Positions 12,777 through 25,031 of a stretch of 64,000 nt of DNA are shown here, in pieces. Numbering within the stretch: the first letter of the stretch is position 1; every line of letters starts with the position of its first letter. Both the position numbers and the translations under genes were made by a program. This stretch comes from Benincasa hispida (taxonomy: Eukaryota > Streptophyta > Magnoliopsida > Cucurbitales > Cucurbitaceae): contig NC_052350.1 in assembly GCF_009727055.1 (NCBI RefSeq), positions 19,303,898 through 19,367,897 on the forward strand, in the 5' to 3' direction. The notes under the pieces are model-generated. The model ran no database searches. It had not been told where the DNA came from and was given only the letters and a program-made list of their open reading frames with translations.

Positions 12777-15765
12777 ATGGCGCTTCTCAAATTGCTGATG
12801 TGCTCTGTTTTTGTTTCCCTGACCTTAACTTCTTTCTCCCCTGCCCGAGCTGCCCAGATGCCGCCGCCCGTCAAGGCGGCTTATTGGCCGTCTTGGTTTT
12901 CAGAATCTTTCCCACCTTCCGCCATTAACACCGCTCTGTTTACCCATGTGTATTTTGCCTTTCTCATGCCAAGTAACCGTTCGTTTACTTTCGACTTGCC
13001 GGAATCTACGGCGGCGCAGCTTTCCCAGTTTACCACTTCTCTGCGGCGGAAGACCCCACCGGTAAAAACTCTGTTTTCAATTGGCGGCGGCGGTAGTGAC
13101 AGTGCTCTGTTTGCTCGTATCGCTTCCGATGCCAAATCTCGTCAAATTTTCATCGATTCAAGCATCAAGACAGCGAGGAAATTCGGATTTGACGGTCTAG
13201 ATCTCGATTGGGAATTTCCTAAAGACACGACCGAGATGAAATATTTCGCCGATTTAATAACTCAGTGGCGGAAGACGATCGACAGGGAAGCAAAATTGAC
13301 GTCACGCCCGCCGCTTTTGCTCTCTGCCGCCGTGTACTACGCGTCGGAGTTTCTGATTAACGGCGAGCGTCGCTCATTTCCGGCCGCGGAAATTTCGAAA
13401 AGCCTTGATTGGATCAACGTCATGTGCTTCGATTATCATGGGTCATGGGACACGACGGCCACCGGAGCTCATGCCGCATTGTTCGACCCACATACGAATT
13501 TGAGCTCCTATTACGGGCTCCGGTCGTGGATCTCCGCCGGCGTGCCTCGGAACAAGATGGTTATGGGAATTCCTCTGTATGGGAAGTCTTGGACTTTGAA
13601 GGATCCGTATGTTCATGGCGTCGGAGCACCCGCCGTCGGTGTCGGTCCTGGCGACGACGGAATTCTCACATATGTTCAGGTGCGTTGGAGGCAAAAAAAA
13701 AAAAAAAATCCAAATCAAATAATTGTTATATACTAATACTTACATATATTTGTTAAGATAAGTAGTTGTCATGCTATTTATTCTTACGATTACTTTTTTT
13801 AGTGGAAAAAAATAAGCAACTTATCTAATCGGTAGGTATTTAAAAGCTTCACTATTCAAGTCCAAAATTAAAAGAACAAAAAAAGAACTTTAAAATTATT
13901 TAATCTTCAAATTTATCCATATCCTAGATTTTTATTTATTTTTAAATAAAAGAAAAACGTATTTTTAATATATCAGTATCTTGGTTTTCTAGAAATTAGC
14001 TATATATGTATCTCGTATCTGTATTTATATTTGTGTTTCATAGCTTATAAATATTGGTCTTTATTTGTTTGTTGTCTAATTTGGAATAATATTTTCAAGG
14101 GAATAATACCTTTTTGGTCCCTAATTTTTTGTTATAGTTTCTATTTGATCCATAGGTTTTAGAATGTTACACATATAATCCTTAAGTTTTGAGTTTTGTT
14201 TCAGTTTACTCACTAATTTTCAAAATGATACAATTTTACCATTGAGATTTGAGTTTTATTTCAATTTGGTCCATATATTTCAAGATTTTCCATTAAATAC
14301 TCGCTTCCACTAATTGACGTCAATTTCTATTAATTAATTAAAAATAATTATGAAGTGGAATTTTAAATTTAATTTTAAAAGTAATAAAAATAATGAAACT
14401 TAATAAATTATAATTCTCTTAATAATCTTTAATTTATTAACATAAAATAGCTTTAGAGATGGAAAATGAGTATTTAGAGAAAAATCGAGATTAAAAATAT
14501 AAATCTTGAAACCAGAGACCAAATTGAAGCTAAATTATAATATTTTGAAATCAAACTCAAAGTTTAATAATTAAATGTGTAATATTTTGAAATCTAAAAA
14601 TTAAATCAAACTAGATCCAAAATTGAAGAACGAGAAAGATATTTAAAAAAAATATATGATTTTGATTTTAAAATTTGATTATAAATTTAAAGGAGGAAAC
14701 AAACACAAACGTTAAATCTAAATGTTTTTATATATAAAGAAAACCTAAATTATTTAGTTCGATTTGATATGTTTTTAGTTTTTTTATATTAAAATCTGTA
14801 AGTTAAGTCTCGTATGATCATTTGGTTTTTGAAAAACTATTGTTTTCTTACTTTATTTTTTAAAACAAAATTTAGTCTTAATTTTATTAACAAAACATTT
14901 TATAAATTTTTATGAAAATTTCAAAACACACAAATAAATTTTTTTATTTCAAATTATTTAGTTTTATTTTAGAATTTAATTAAGAATTCAAATATTTATC
15001 ATAGACAAAAACTATACTACTTAAATAGTGAATAAAACAAGTATAAATTAAAATAAAACATAAACCAAAATTGAAAATTATTGTCCAACTAAGCTTAATA
15101 TAAATTGCTTATAAAAACTAGGTTTTTCTTAAAAATATGTTCAAAATTCAAACATGGTATACTTGAGTTGGTGAAAGACACACCAAAAAATATTGTAACA
15201 AAATAAACAAAAGAACAAAATGGTATCAAACATGATCTTCAAAGTTGGAAATTTAGCATAAATTAATGAGAAAATGACATTAAAGACTTTCCAATACAAC
15301 ATATTATCGACTCCCCCTCCCTTTTCAATGTCAACGATTGGAATACTTTTTAGTTGCAAGTATATACCTTAACTAGTTGAGTTATATTTAGATTTATTTC
15401 TATGGTTAAATAGGTAAAAGAATTCAACCAGAAGACAGGAGCGACCGTAGTATACGATATAAGAACCGTATCAGCGTATTCGTACGTAAATACTTCTTGG
15501 GTTGGATACGACGACATTAAGTCAACGACGACCAAGGTGGAGTTTGCTCGGGCAAATGGCTTACGTGGCTATTTCTTTTGGGCTCTCAGTTACGATAGTG
15601 TTGATTGGGAAATTTCAACTCAAGGTTAGTTTAATTCAATGAATTAATTTTCTTAATCTATGTTTTTTCTTTTAATTTCATAATTAACTAATGACTAGTA
15701 TATAATCAAGAGTTTAATTTAATTATTTTGCAGCTTCAAACGCATGGGTTGATGACCAATATTGA
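12777..15765 (+). CDS. Class V chitinase (GH18), three exons
   Basis: Exons 12777-13679, 15414-15624 and 15734-15765 give 381 aa in continuous frame. Residues 1-26 form a signal peptide ending ARA, predicting secretion. The GH18 barrel shows SIGGGG (101-106), the full catalytic box FDGLDLDWEFP (D139, D142, D144, proton donor E146), NVMCFDYHG, GIPLYGKSW and, in exon 2, SWVGYDD and GLRGYFFWAL. Unlike the gene at 2495, it carries an extra phase-0 intron of 1734 bases after YVQ (residue 301), filled partly by a MITE. The final intron is short (109 bases) and phase 1, matching the gene at 2495. Reading into intron 1 gives a false 319-aa end. AATAAA lies at 15791-15796. Expected activity is endo- or exo-chitinase in defence; substrate range cannot be read from sequence. 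Confidence 0.9.
14098..14655. mobile_element. Foldback MITE-like repeat, copy 2, inside chitinase intron 1
   Basis: The left end (aataatacctttttggtccctaa type) and the following modules align by eye with the element at 10010-10606 through most of its length. It lies wholly within intron 1 of the chitinase at 12777-15765, so it lengthens the intron without touching coding sequence. Confidence 0.6.
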
Positions 15766-16177
15766 GATTCACCAGTGCAAAGAAGTTTCAAATAAATAGC
15801 TTTGTTGGGAGCTGTATTGTTTTTGTGTAGTATTTGATCGAATAACATATGTTCACCAAATTATTAAATAAGATATTAGAAAGCTAATATATTGATTAAT
15901 GATAAGTAGAAATTTATTATTTTCATGTAATCATGGTTTATTTGCAACCACAAACTCGTGTTTTACCTCAAAGATAATGTCACCTTTGATTATTTTGACT
16001 GGAATGGATTGATATGTGGACGTGTTTTCATTTTCCAATCAAATCAAATAAATATGCACAATTCATATCTGGTGAGATATTTTTTTTTTTCTAAAATTAA
16101 AAAACAAGATAAATATAGTTCATGTATATATCTTTAACCAAGAAGTAAGACGTTCGAATCTCGATCTATGTGTTAGT
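15766..16177. other. 3' flank of the second chitinase
   Basis: This is the 3' untranslated region and AT-rich spacer, with AATAAA at 15791-15796. No gene is seen. Confidence 0.6.
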
Positions 16178-16660
16178 TGTTGTCAATTCCGGATCTCAAT
16201 CATTGTTGTGCCGTGAAAGATCCATTGCCTTGAAAGCAAAATCGGGGTGACCTTAGTGCTAAATCGCCATAAGCCATTTGTTCTCCAAGGTTAACACAAC
16301 ATCCTTCTCGTGCACTTGTCGAAAAAGGATTAGAATCGAGTGAAAAATTTTCTATTTTTAATAGAGAGAAATATCATGTCGAACTCAAATCTCACCCTTG
16401 AGAACTAAAACAACAATTTTTTTCTTTTTATAAGAATCCAACAAAAACATTTTTCTAAACTAAATGTAGAAAACGTTTCAGATCTTAATTAAATACGAAA
16501 ATGTTTCATATCTAAATTAAATAGAAAAACGTTTAATATCTAAATTAAATACAGAAAACCGTTTTCAAATTTAAATTAAAAAAAAATACATTTAGAAATC
16601 TTTGGCTAATTTTATGACAAGTTTTCTAGCAAATGACTAATTGACTAGTAATTCCCAACA
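16178..16660 (-). mobile_element. Copia-type LTR (3' LTR of a minus-strand remnant)
   Basis: The plus strand starts TGTTGTCAATTCC and ends AATTCCCAACA, so the unit has TGTTG...CAACA inverted termini. A clearly related copy lies at 24526-25031. On the minus strand, just before the LTR, is CAACGGGAT, a plausible decayed polypurine tract. The RNase H 3' end at 17261-17560 lies upstream in the same orientation. Together these fit a Copia 3' LTR of about 483 bases. Confidence 0.6.
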
Positions 16661-16995
16661 ATCCCGTTGAAAAATAATAAATAATTTATCTTAGCAAATA
16701 TAGGAAAATAAACTTAAACATCAATATCTTTCGATTTGAATTGATGCATAGTGAAGTAGGGTAACAACTTGATTAGAGAGAGCGAGTTACCTCTTGAACT
16801 TTCAATAATTATGCTTGAGATCCCCCCCCAACATGTTTTACTTCTTAAATTTCCATTGATTCCGCAATAAAAGCATGCTATTTAAGGTCATGCACATAGA
16901 ACCTCGGGTCAACGTGAGAGCTCTAGAAAAAGACCTTTAAAACTTTTCCATAGAAGGCAGCCACACCTTCACAATCATGTTAATTACTTGATCAA

Positions 16996-17240
16996 TTCTA
17001 TCGCAATAGACCACTTAAAAACTGAGCTATGCAGACTTCACATCTAGTCCATACCAGAACCAACTTCATCAAGTCTGTCAAAGACAAACCACTAAAAAAA
17101 GTGAGCTATGAAGATTTTACAATTATCCATCAAGTCCATACCAGGACCACCCAAAGAAAGGGATATGAAATTTTTGAAGGTTTTAGTTCTGTCCATAAAG
17201 TTCATACTAGGACCATCAAGTCTATCGCAATAGACCACCT
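16996..17240. repeat. Diverged tandem repeats in Copia 3' region
   Basis: About three diverged units of some 75-85 bases share TCCATACCAG(A/G)ACCA-type and TCTATCGCAATAGACCAC blocks (the latter near 16996 and 17217). The open frame of 81 codons across them is a by-product of the repeat. Confidence 0.6.
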
Positions 17241-17260
17241 AAATAAGGGGATATGGACCA

Positions 17261-17560
17261 TTATAATGGTTTGAGTCTCATATTTATTGAAAATTCTAGA
17301 ATTACACTCCTTGTTAGGCCTTTAGTGAGAGAATCTGCTAAATTTCTCTCAAACCTTACAATGAAATAATCTTCTTTCAGTAATTGTTTCACAACTCCAT
17401 GCCTGAGGTTTATATGCATCATCTTGCCATCATAAACACTATTCTTCAAAGTTCCTATGACAACTTGTGAATCACAGTACAAAGAGACTGGTATTCATGC
17501 CCACCCACAATGATACATCTCTCAACCCACCCCCCACAATTGTGCATCTCTCAGTAGGCT
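17261..17560 (-). pseudogene. Copia polyprotein C-terminus (RNase H end)
   Basis: On the minus strand, the frame to 17482 contains MYCDSQVVIG, HINLRHGVVKQLL and NLADSLTKGL. These match the C-terminal Copia RNase H pattern (YCDSQ..., H.RHH/..., N.AD..TK.L). The upstream part of the polyprotein is missing, so this is a truncated remnant. The sequence between it and the LTR carries the tandem repeats. Confidence 0.7.
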
Positions 17561-18505
17561 TCTAAACCACTTAGCCTCTTGTCCTGCTAATTTTGATGTC
17601 TTCCACAATGGTACATCCACTAATAAAGCTTACTTTATCATTCTAAGTTACCCAGTTTACATAAACCACCCTTCTAGTATAGTAGAAAAATATTACAATG
17701 CAAACAATAATCTATAGAGCAATCAAATGATCTTTAATCATAAGTCTATTATAGTTCATAAAAACATAACACTTCCTATAATCTCTCATTTCAAATTGTG
17801 AGGATATATATAACTTAATGTTATTATTTATATCTATGTTTGTATCAAAAATCAGTATACCATCAACGTCAAACTGATAATCACACGATCAACTTAAATA
17901 AATTTGAGTAAACACATGTATCAAAGGATATTAACAAATATTCACATAATCAACTCAAACAACTCGAGTAAATACTTCTTTACATCTATACGATGTATTA
18001 TACAAGTGCTATTAAGGATTTATAATGTTTATTTCTAATATTTTAGTCATAAGAGAATATGCATCAATATTTTAAAAAATTCATTTAAATTTAATTGGTT
18101 TGTTTCCTTTCAGAAATTGAAGATCCATGTTTAATTCATAATGTCTCTTAAAAAATTGCTAAATTATATAACAACCATAAATCATCAATCTTCATTTTCT
18201 CTTTTCAAGATCCTAGATATGCATACTTTTAATCAATTGAAATTATATATTACCATGATCATCTCCTTATCTAATCAATGTCGGATTTTGGTCACATTCC
18301 CAACATTCCTCCCCTCGAACAAAGGACCATCGAACCTCCCCTCAAATAGTCATTCATCTCTCTAACTCTTGTCTAGGATAACTTATCTTTACTAGGGCAC
18401 GTTGCCTATCTGACAGAGTTCAACTATAGATCATACCATGACATACTTTTGAGGCTCCACTACATCTTTGTTCAACTTAACTAAACTAGGGACATGCTCT
18501 ATTAC
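17561..18505. other. AT-rich spacer without gene
   Basis: No gene is seen. A loose direct repeat of aaTCAACT.aAA.AA.T.GAGTAAA type occurs near 17890-17915 and 17948-17975. Confidence 0.5.
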
Positions 18506-21500
18506 TATTAGGGTTGATGTCCTAAATCTCGTGGATCCTGTAGTTTGTAATTGTATTATACAAATAGTTTATTTATTTAATAAAATCTGAGGTATTTTAT
18601 TTGACATTTACTAGCATTAATCCATGAAACCAATAAACATCCAAGGTTGTCTTCTGTAGCTTAAACATGTATGTGGAGACATACAATTGGATCGTGTTTA
18701 AGTGATAACCTGAATGGTTTGTAATAGATGGATATAGTTGGATACCTTATCCTAGTGACACTACGAATACGTCTTGCTTTGTAGATATTACAATTTTTGT
18801 AAAGTTCTATAAATGATATGATCCTGATCATTCATGTGAAGATATGTGAGCGGAGGTGTTCTATACAAAATGGTTTGTATAAGACCGAACCATGAAATGA
18901 ATAGTCTCATTATTTAATATCGTTAATAGTAGAGACTTACATTTCACCAAAATGACCATAAGTGACATGACTTGAATCCCGAATGAGTTATGAACTCTTA
19001 CTTATGAAGGTGGTCCTTTGATCTACATGGGTAAGAGTGACCAGTTTGCCGACTCAATAAGCCTGCCATTTTGGGGATTTGTCTGATTATGGAGCTGGGA
19101 ACACAACTTCACAAGAAGGAATTCACTTATTCCCTAATGTAAGGGTAAGTAGATAAATTGCTCCCTTAAGAGCTAATTCCAAGGCTTGAACAATGTGGTG
19201 TCACACCCTCTCTTGCCTCAAGAGGAGTTTGGCTATAGTTGGACTATGACTTATTGTTCATTAGAGGGATCAGTGGTACTTAAGAAGTTAGATGTAACTA
19301 TAGGGAAAAAATGGTAATTTTGCTCCGATTGTACTTATGAACAATTTGTGAAGGGTTAATGCGTCGTTGATTGGTTATATCCAATGGACACAGAAATATA
19401 TTTGTAGTGTGAAGAGTGTAACTGTTGGTCTTTAGTGGAATGATCGACAGTTAATGGAAGTTGGGTAATTTAATTAAAAGATTTTAATTAATTATTTAAG
19501 TACCATTGGAGTTTCAATCTACAGTTCCATAAGGTCTCTTCAGTAGCTCAACTGGGATAATTGAGAATCAAATTAATTTTGGGTTAATTTGAATTGTTCA
19601 AATTAATTGAGGGAATTAATTATATTTGATATAATTGTTGGAATTGGTGTCCTAATTCTCCTGGTAGTCTCGTAGTTTGTAAACACTTTATAAACATATT
19701 GTTATTAATAAAATAAGTGTTATTTTATAAGCATTTAGTCAATCCAATAAACTAAGATCCGTGGTTATTTTATGTAACTTAAGCATGTATGTGAGACATA
19801 CAAGTGGATCATGCCTTAAGTAATAACCTAAATGGTCTGTAGTATAAGGATAAAGAAGGGATACCTTATCCTGGAGATACTACGGATACGACCCACTTTG
19901 TAGATGTTACAAGTGTTGTAAAGTGCTATAAATAGTTTGATCTTGATCATTCATGTGGAGACATGTGAGCGGAGGTATCCTATACAAAGAGTTTGTATAA
20001 GACTGGACCACGAGATGATTAATCTCTTTATATAACATCGTTGATAATTGAGACTTACATCTCACTAGGATGACCATAGGTGACATGACCTTAATCCTGA
20101 GTGAGTTGAAAACTCCGATTCATAAGGGTGGTCCTTTGATTTATATGGGTGAAAGTGAGAGTAACCAAATTGCCAATTCAATAAGCTTGCCATTTTGGGG
20201 ATTCGTCTAATTGGGGAGTTGGGAACTCAGTTATACATGACAGAATTCACTCCTTCCCCAAAGCAAGGATAAGAAGATAAATTGCTCCCTCAAGGCCCGA
20301 TTCCAGGTCTTGAACATAATGGCCGCACCCTCTCTTTAGAAGAGAGGACTCAGTCATAATAGGACTATGACTTATTATTCAATAGAGAAATCAGTAGTAC
20401 TTAAGGAGTTAGATGTAACTACAGGGGTAAAACGGTAAATTGGCTCAATTGTACTTATGAGCGATTTGTGAAGAGTCATCACACTGTTGATTGGTTGTAT
20501 CCAATGGACACAGAAACATATATGTAGTGCAAAAAGTGCAACTGTCGGTCTTTAGTGGAGTGACCAATAGTTAACAGATGGTGGATCTCGTGATTAAAGA
20601 GTTTAATCAGTTATTCTTGTACCCTTGGAGCTTCAAGCTACAGGTCCATGAAGTCCCCTTGGTAGCTCAATGGGTTCAAGTTGAGAATCAGATCTTTTGT
20701 TAGTTTGAAGTATTCAAATTAACAAGAGAAAGTTTAATTATATGTGATATAATTAAATTAAATTAAATTATATGTGATATAATTGATATGATGTATTAGA
20801 TACATCAATTTGAGGAATTAATATAAATATAATTTATATCAAATATCATAACATAGAAAAAGAACTATGATTTATATGTTAAAGAACTATGGTTTATATG
20901 TTTCATATGATGGAATATTAAAACTATAGGTATAAATATAATATGGTAAGTTGGTTATCATATTTATTTATAATATATTAATTATATGATAATTATTCTT
21001 TTTCTTTACTAACCAATTGAGTGAGAGGTTATTAGAAGTTATGATCAGTGGTTGATTCATTTGTGTCATTTGACAAAAGAAAGGACTATCGTGTAAAAAG
21101 TGTTTTACTAAACGATAGTGTCTCACAGCCTAAATGATCAGGAGTTCCGACTTTACTATATGATAGTTACTCGTTGCTACACGATCGAGTAACAAAGTCT
21201 ATGCGATAGGCTTCCATTTACTAAACGATCGAGTATCTAGTCCATACGATAGACTTCACTCATCTCCCACTTACTCGATCCTCTACTCGATCGTCTACCT
21301 CCTTTATTCCTCTATCCAAAGTCACACAAAGCCCACAACTCTTGTATTCTCACACCAAGAATATCAAGGTAACACTTGTAGTGGTGTTTTAGTTCTATTT
21401 GAGGTCTGATGATCAATTTAGACTCTATAGTGATCAAGGTTTCATTAGTTCGTGTTGTGGCTTTTCTGATTGTTGAGATTGTGTTCTGATCAAGTTGTTG

Positions 21501-22575
21501 AACGATCGAGGGATACTTGAAGAAAGGTTCTTCAAAGGTATGCAAACTTTATCTATTATTCATTCTTTTCAGAAGTATGATTGTAATTTACTTATTATGT
21601 ATAATTATTTCTTGTAGACTGTAATGTGTTTGTGTTCATTCTGAATGGAATTTGGAATGATCCACTTCCGCTCACTGGATGTCTAAGTTTAGATTTTCTT
21701 TAATAATTAGTATTAATTATACGTGATATAATTGGTATAATGCATTTGATACATTATAATATAAAGTTTATTTTGAGAGGAAGTAAATATTTGAATATGA
21801 TTTAAATATTAATTATATAGATTAGATTCATATAATTAAATTTAATATAAATTTTATTTATATTAAATACCATAATTATTGAGAAAATTTTAAACTATAG
21901 GTTATATTATATTTGATATAATATAAACTATAGGTTATATGTTATATTAGATATAACATATAGTATAATACGTATATTTTATAGTAAGGTGGTTACCATA
22001 TAATTACATATTAAATAAATTAAAATTAGTTTTAATTTATACTTTTCTTAAATATAGAATTTAAATTAAAAGGAATGAGTTATTTTAATAACCTCTCTCC
22101 CCTTTTTTCTCTCTTTAATTATAAGTGGGTTGATGGTTGCTGGATATTCATCTATTTGCCAAAATACAGAGAAGTGATATAGTTTTGGCCATCAATGACC
22201 CCAAGAATCACCTAAAAAAAGTTTCTCTCAGCATCTACTCCCAAAATTAACTTCATAGAGCTCCATATACTCTTGTGATTCTCAACCCCTAAAGAAAATA
22301 CAAAGATCTCACTTTTGGTGATGTTCCAATTTGGAATTGAGTTGTTGATCGTGTTCGTGATCCTAAGGAGAGATCAAGAGTGTTTGTGATTGGATCGAGA
22401 AGGAAATATGTGAAGAATTATTAGGCTTCAAAGGTGAGTGTCACTAACCTTAATTTTTTTTCTTCACTGCATATTGAAAAAGCATACTGTAAATTCCTTC
22501 TAGAATACATATTTAGGTCTTTGTAATTTTAATTTATGTGAAAATTGAAAATTGAAACCGATTCCCACTTTCTCA
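18506..22575 (+). mobile_element. LTR-like unit A, split by a second unit
   Basis: Unit A begins TATTAGGGTTGATGTCC (decayed from a TG start) and runs to about 19635. It resumes at about 21703 and ends near GATTCCCACTTTCTCA (22575). Shared landmarks with the inserted unit B are AAACATGTATGTGGAGACATAC, TGGATACCTTATCC, CACTACGAATACG and a TATCCAATGGACACAG box. The summed length of about 2.0 kb matches unit B. There is no coding capacity. Such units are typical of LTRs of plant non-autonomous Copia-like elements; class assignment is inference. Confidence 0.55.
19636..21702 (+). mobile_element. LTR-like unit B, nested inside unit A
   Basis: It begins TGTTGGAATTGGTGTCC at 19636, a common plant LTR start, and carries the same ordered landmarks as unit A. 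The right border is ambiguous. A terminal-looking CTCA ends at 21674, while the direct repeat ATAAT (19631-19635 and 21703-21707) would put the border at 21702. No open frame of note is present. I read it as a solo LTR or LTR-only derivative inserted into an older relative. Confidence 0.5.
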
Positions 22576-24525
22576 TCAGACCTCAAAGTCCTTCAAATGC
22601 CACTTGTTAAGGACAACAATCCTTCAAATATCTTCACCGATATTGTCTACTTTGGATATAGCCCTCATAACTTTGCTTTTGGTTTCAACCCAAAAGACCT
22701 TATACCAATGAAAATAACTATCCTCACTTATATAGCCATCGAGATCTTGAAAAAAAAAACCTTATAAAACATTACACATTTTATAGCTAGACGATGTCTC
22801 AAACTACCATCAATTCTACAAGCTTCCACATAAAATGATGGTATTTACATATATTCATACAACAAGCAAGTTAGATTATGGTCAAAATAATGTATAGGGC
22901 CAAACTTAATTTAAAAGATAATAATACTTTATGGAAATGACCATACATGATAATTTATGACATAAATCATGCTCAAGTAGATCACAATAGCATATCATTT
23001 TAAGATAATATGGTTTACTATTCATGAAATATTCAAATATGTACCAATAAAGTTATATTGAATATCATGCTATAAAACAGCAATAAAACAAAATTGCTAA
23101 ATTTTCATACCGTATGTAAAAATTAAATTTGTGGAACAATCTAACAAACCACCACCGCGTGAGCAAACTATGTCAGCACATGTCACATTAACCTCATCAA
23201 TCAAGAGCAAACTTAACCCAATAGTTCAACAAAGAGATTGCAGTCCAACAGATTAATAGTCAGCACCTCAAACGATGGAATGATGCATAATTTCTTGTCA
23301 ATTTTTCGAGGGCTATAATATCTAGTTGCAAATGTTATTTTCCTTGTTTGAATATTACACAAAGCAAAACCTCACAAATTGCTTACATAATGAGCATATT
23401 GAGGATGAAAACCAATGTATCTTGAGCATATTGTTTGGGTGTTATGTTATTTTCAAAGTTTTCACCATGAACATATTTCTCTACTTTATATTTTCTTGTT
23501 TTTGAGAAAAGAGTCCCTAATACATTTTTCAACTAATTTACTAGTCTTTTCTCAAAACTAATGGTGAATTAATTATTAGAAAAATTATTATAATTCTTTC
23601 CTTGTATTCCGGAGTTCTCCTTTGAGCATTATGATTTGAACTTTTTCAAGAGGCTTGTAGAAAATTGGTCACATAAAATAATAATAATAAATTCTTTGGT
23701 TATTGAAATTGTATGTCAAAATTGCCTAAACAGAGTTCAAGAAGTCTCTATCATGTATAACCTAGTTTTTAACCCATCAAAATATCCTCAACATATGTGA
23801 AAATCAAATCAAGAAAAAGATCACTAGCATCATTATCCAAATTGACAATGATGGTTAACCACAAGATTCAACATCTTGCTACAAGATTCACATATTCCAA
23901 AAATTCTATCACAAGAGCATAATCAACATAAATTAATCACTAATTTGTTCATCACAAATTGGAAACTATATATATTGAGTTGTCTCTCCAAGTTCCTCAA
24001 ATCACGTCTCTCTTCATTTTAAGAATCAAAGTATAATATCATTCAAAATTTCTTACCAACACAATTCATTCATAAAGAACAAAGCAAGCTAACAATCAAA
24101 TTATGCTTATATGTTAAAAGAGAAATTATCCTCTTAATTTTGTACCTCTTCAGTTATTGAATCCAAACTGATCCATAATTCAGATTCGAAGTTCCTCACC
24201 GACATCCAAAGAGATGGCTTTCTCCTCAAACAAAAACACCATGCATCATTGCCTCCACCGACATCCACCACAGACTCCAGTCGAGATTCTTCAAGTTCCA
24301 AATCGATCGACTTGGCTGAGAAGTTCGAAAATGTGGATTCCAATTCGAACTTGACCATGAGATGAACCTTTTGGAATCTAGTTAAGTGCTTTTCCGACGA
24401 TCAAATTTGGTTTGGAACGGTTGCAAAGATGAGAATGGTGTGAGATCCATCAATAGTTTCGGTGTTCTTGATTCGATCTGGAGAGGGAGATCAAAGATGG
24501 AGGTGCAATATTTTTACTTTCAAAT
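22576..24525. other. Unassigned, probably repeat-derived sequence
   Basis: No supportable gene. Short frames (71 codons at 22552-22767, 74 codons at 24134-24358) have no features I can recognise. A block around 22600-22760 reads like a dispersed repeat, but I cannot name it. Confidence 0.4.
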
Positions 24526-25031
24526 TGTTAATTGTCTTTAATTTTGGATCTCAATCATTGTTGTGTCATGGAAGATTCATTTCCTTGAAAGCAAAATCGG
24601 CGCGACTTCGGTGCTAAATTGCCAAAAGCCGGTTGCTCCCAAAGAATAACACAACACCCTTCTCAGACGTGTACTCGTCGAAGAGGGATTGGAATCGAGT
24701 GAAAACTTTGCTCAGAATTAATTCATTTTTAATAGAGAGAAATATCATATTAAACTCAAATCTCATCCTTGAGAACTAAAACAACAATTTTTTCTTTTGA
24801 TAAGAATCCAACAAAAATGTTTTTCTACATTAAATGTAGAAAATGTTTAAGATCTTTATTAAATATGAAAATATTTCATATCTAAATTAAATAGGAAAAC
24901 GTTTCATATCTAAATTAAATACAGAAAATTATTTTCAAATTTAAATTAAATATGAAAATACATTTAGAAATCTTTGGCTAATTTTATGACAAGTCATTAG
25001 CAAATGATTAATTGACTAGTCATTCCCAACA
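24526..25031 (-). mobile_element. Second copy of the Copia LTR, probably solo
   Basis: This copy aligns by eye with 16178-16660 over nearly its full length: shared GGATCTCAATCATTGTTGTG, CCTTGAAAGCAAAATCGG, TTTTAATAGAGAGAAATATC and ATTCCCAACA end. No primer-binding site adjoins it and no coding internal region is seen, so it is most simply a solo LTR. Confidence 0.6.

Noticed and set aside
17029..17274. An 81-codon protein with internal repeats
   Set aside because: The frame arises from diverged tandem DNA repeats in the Copia 3' region.
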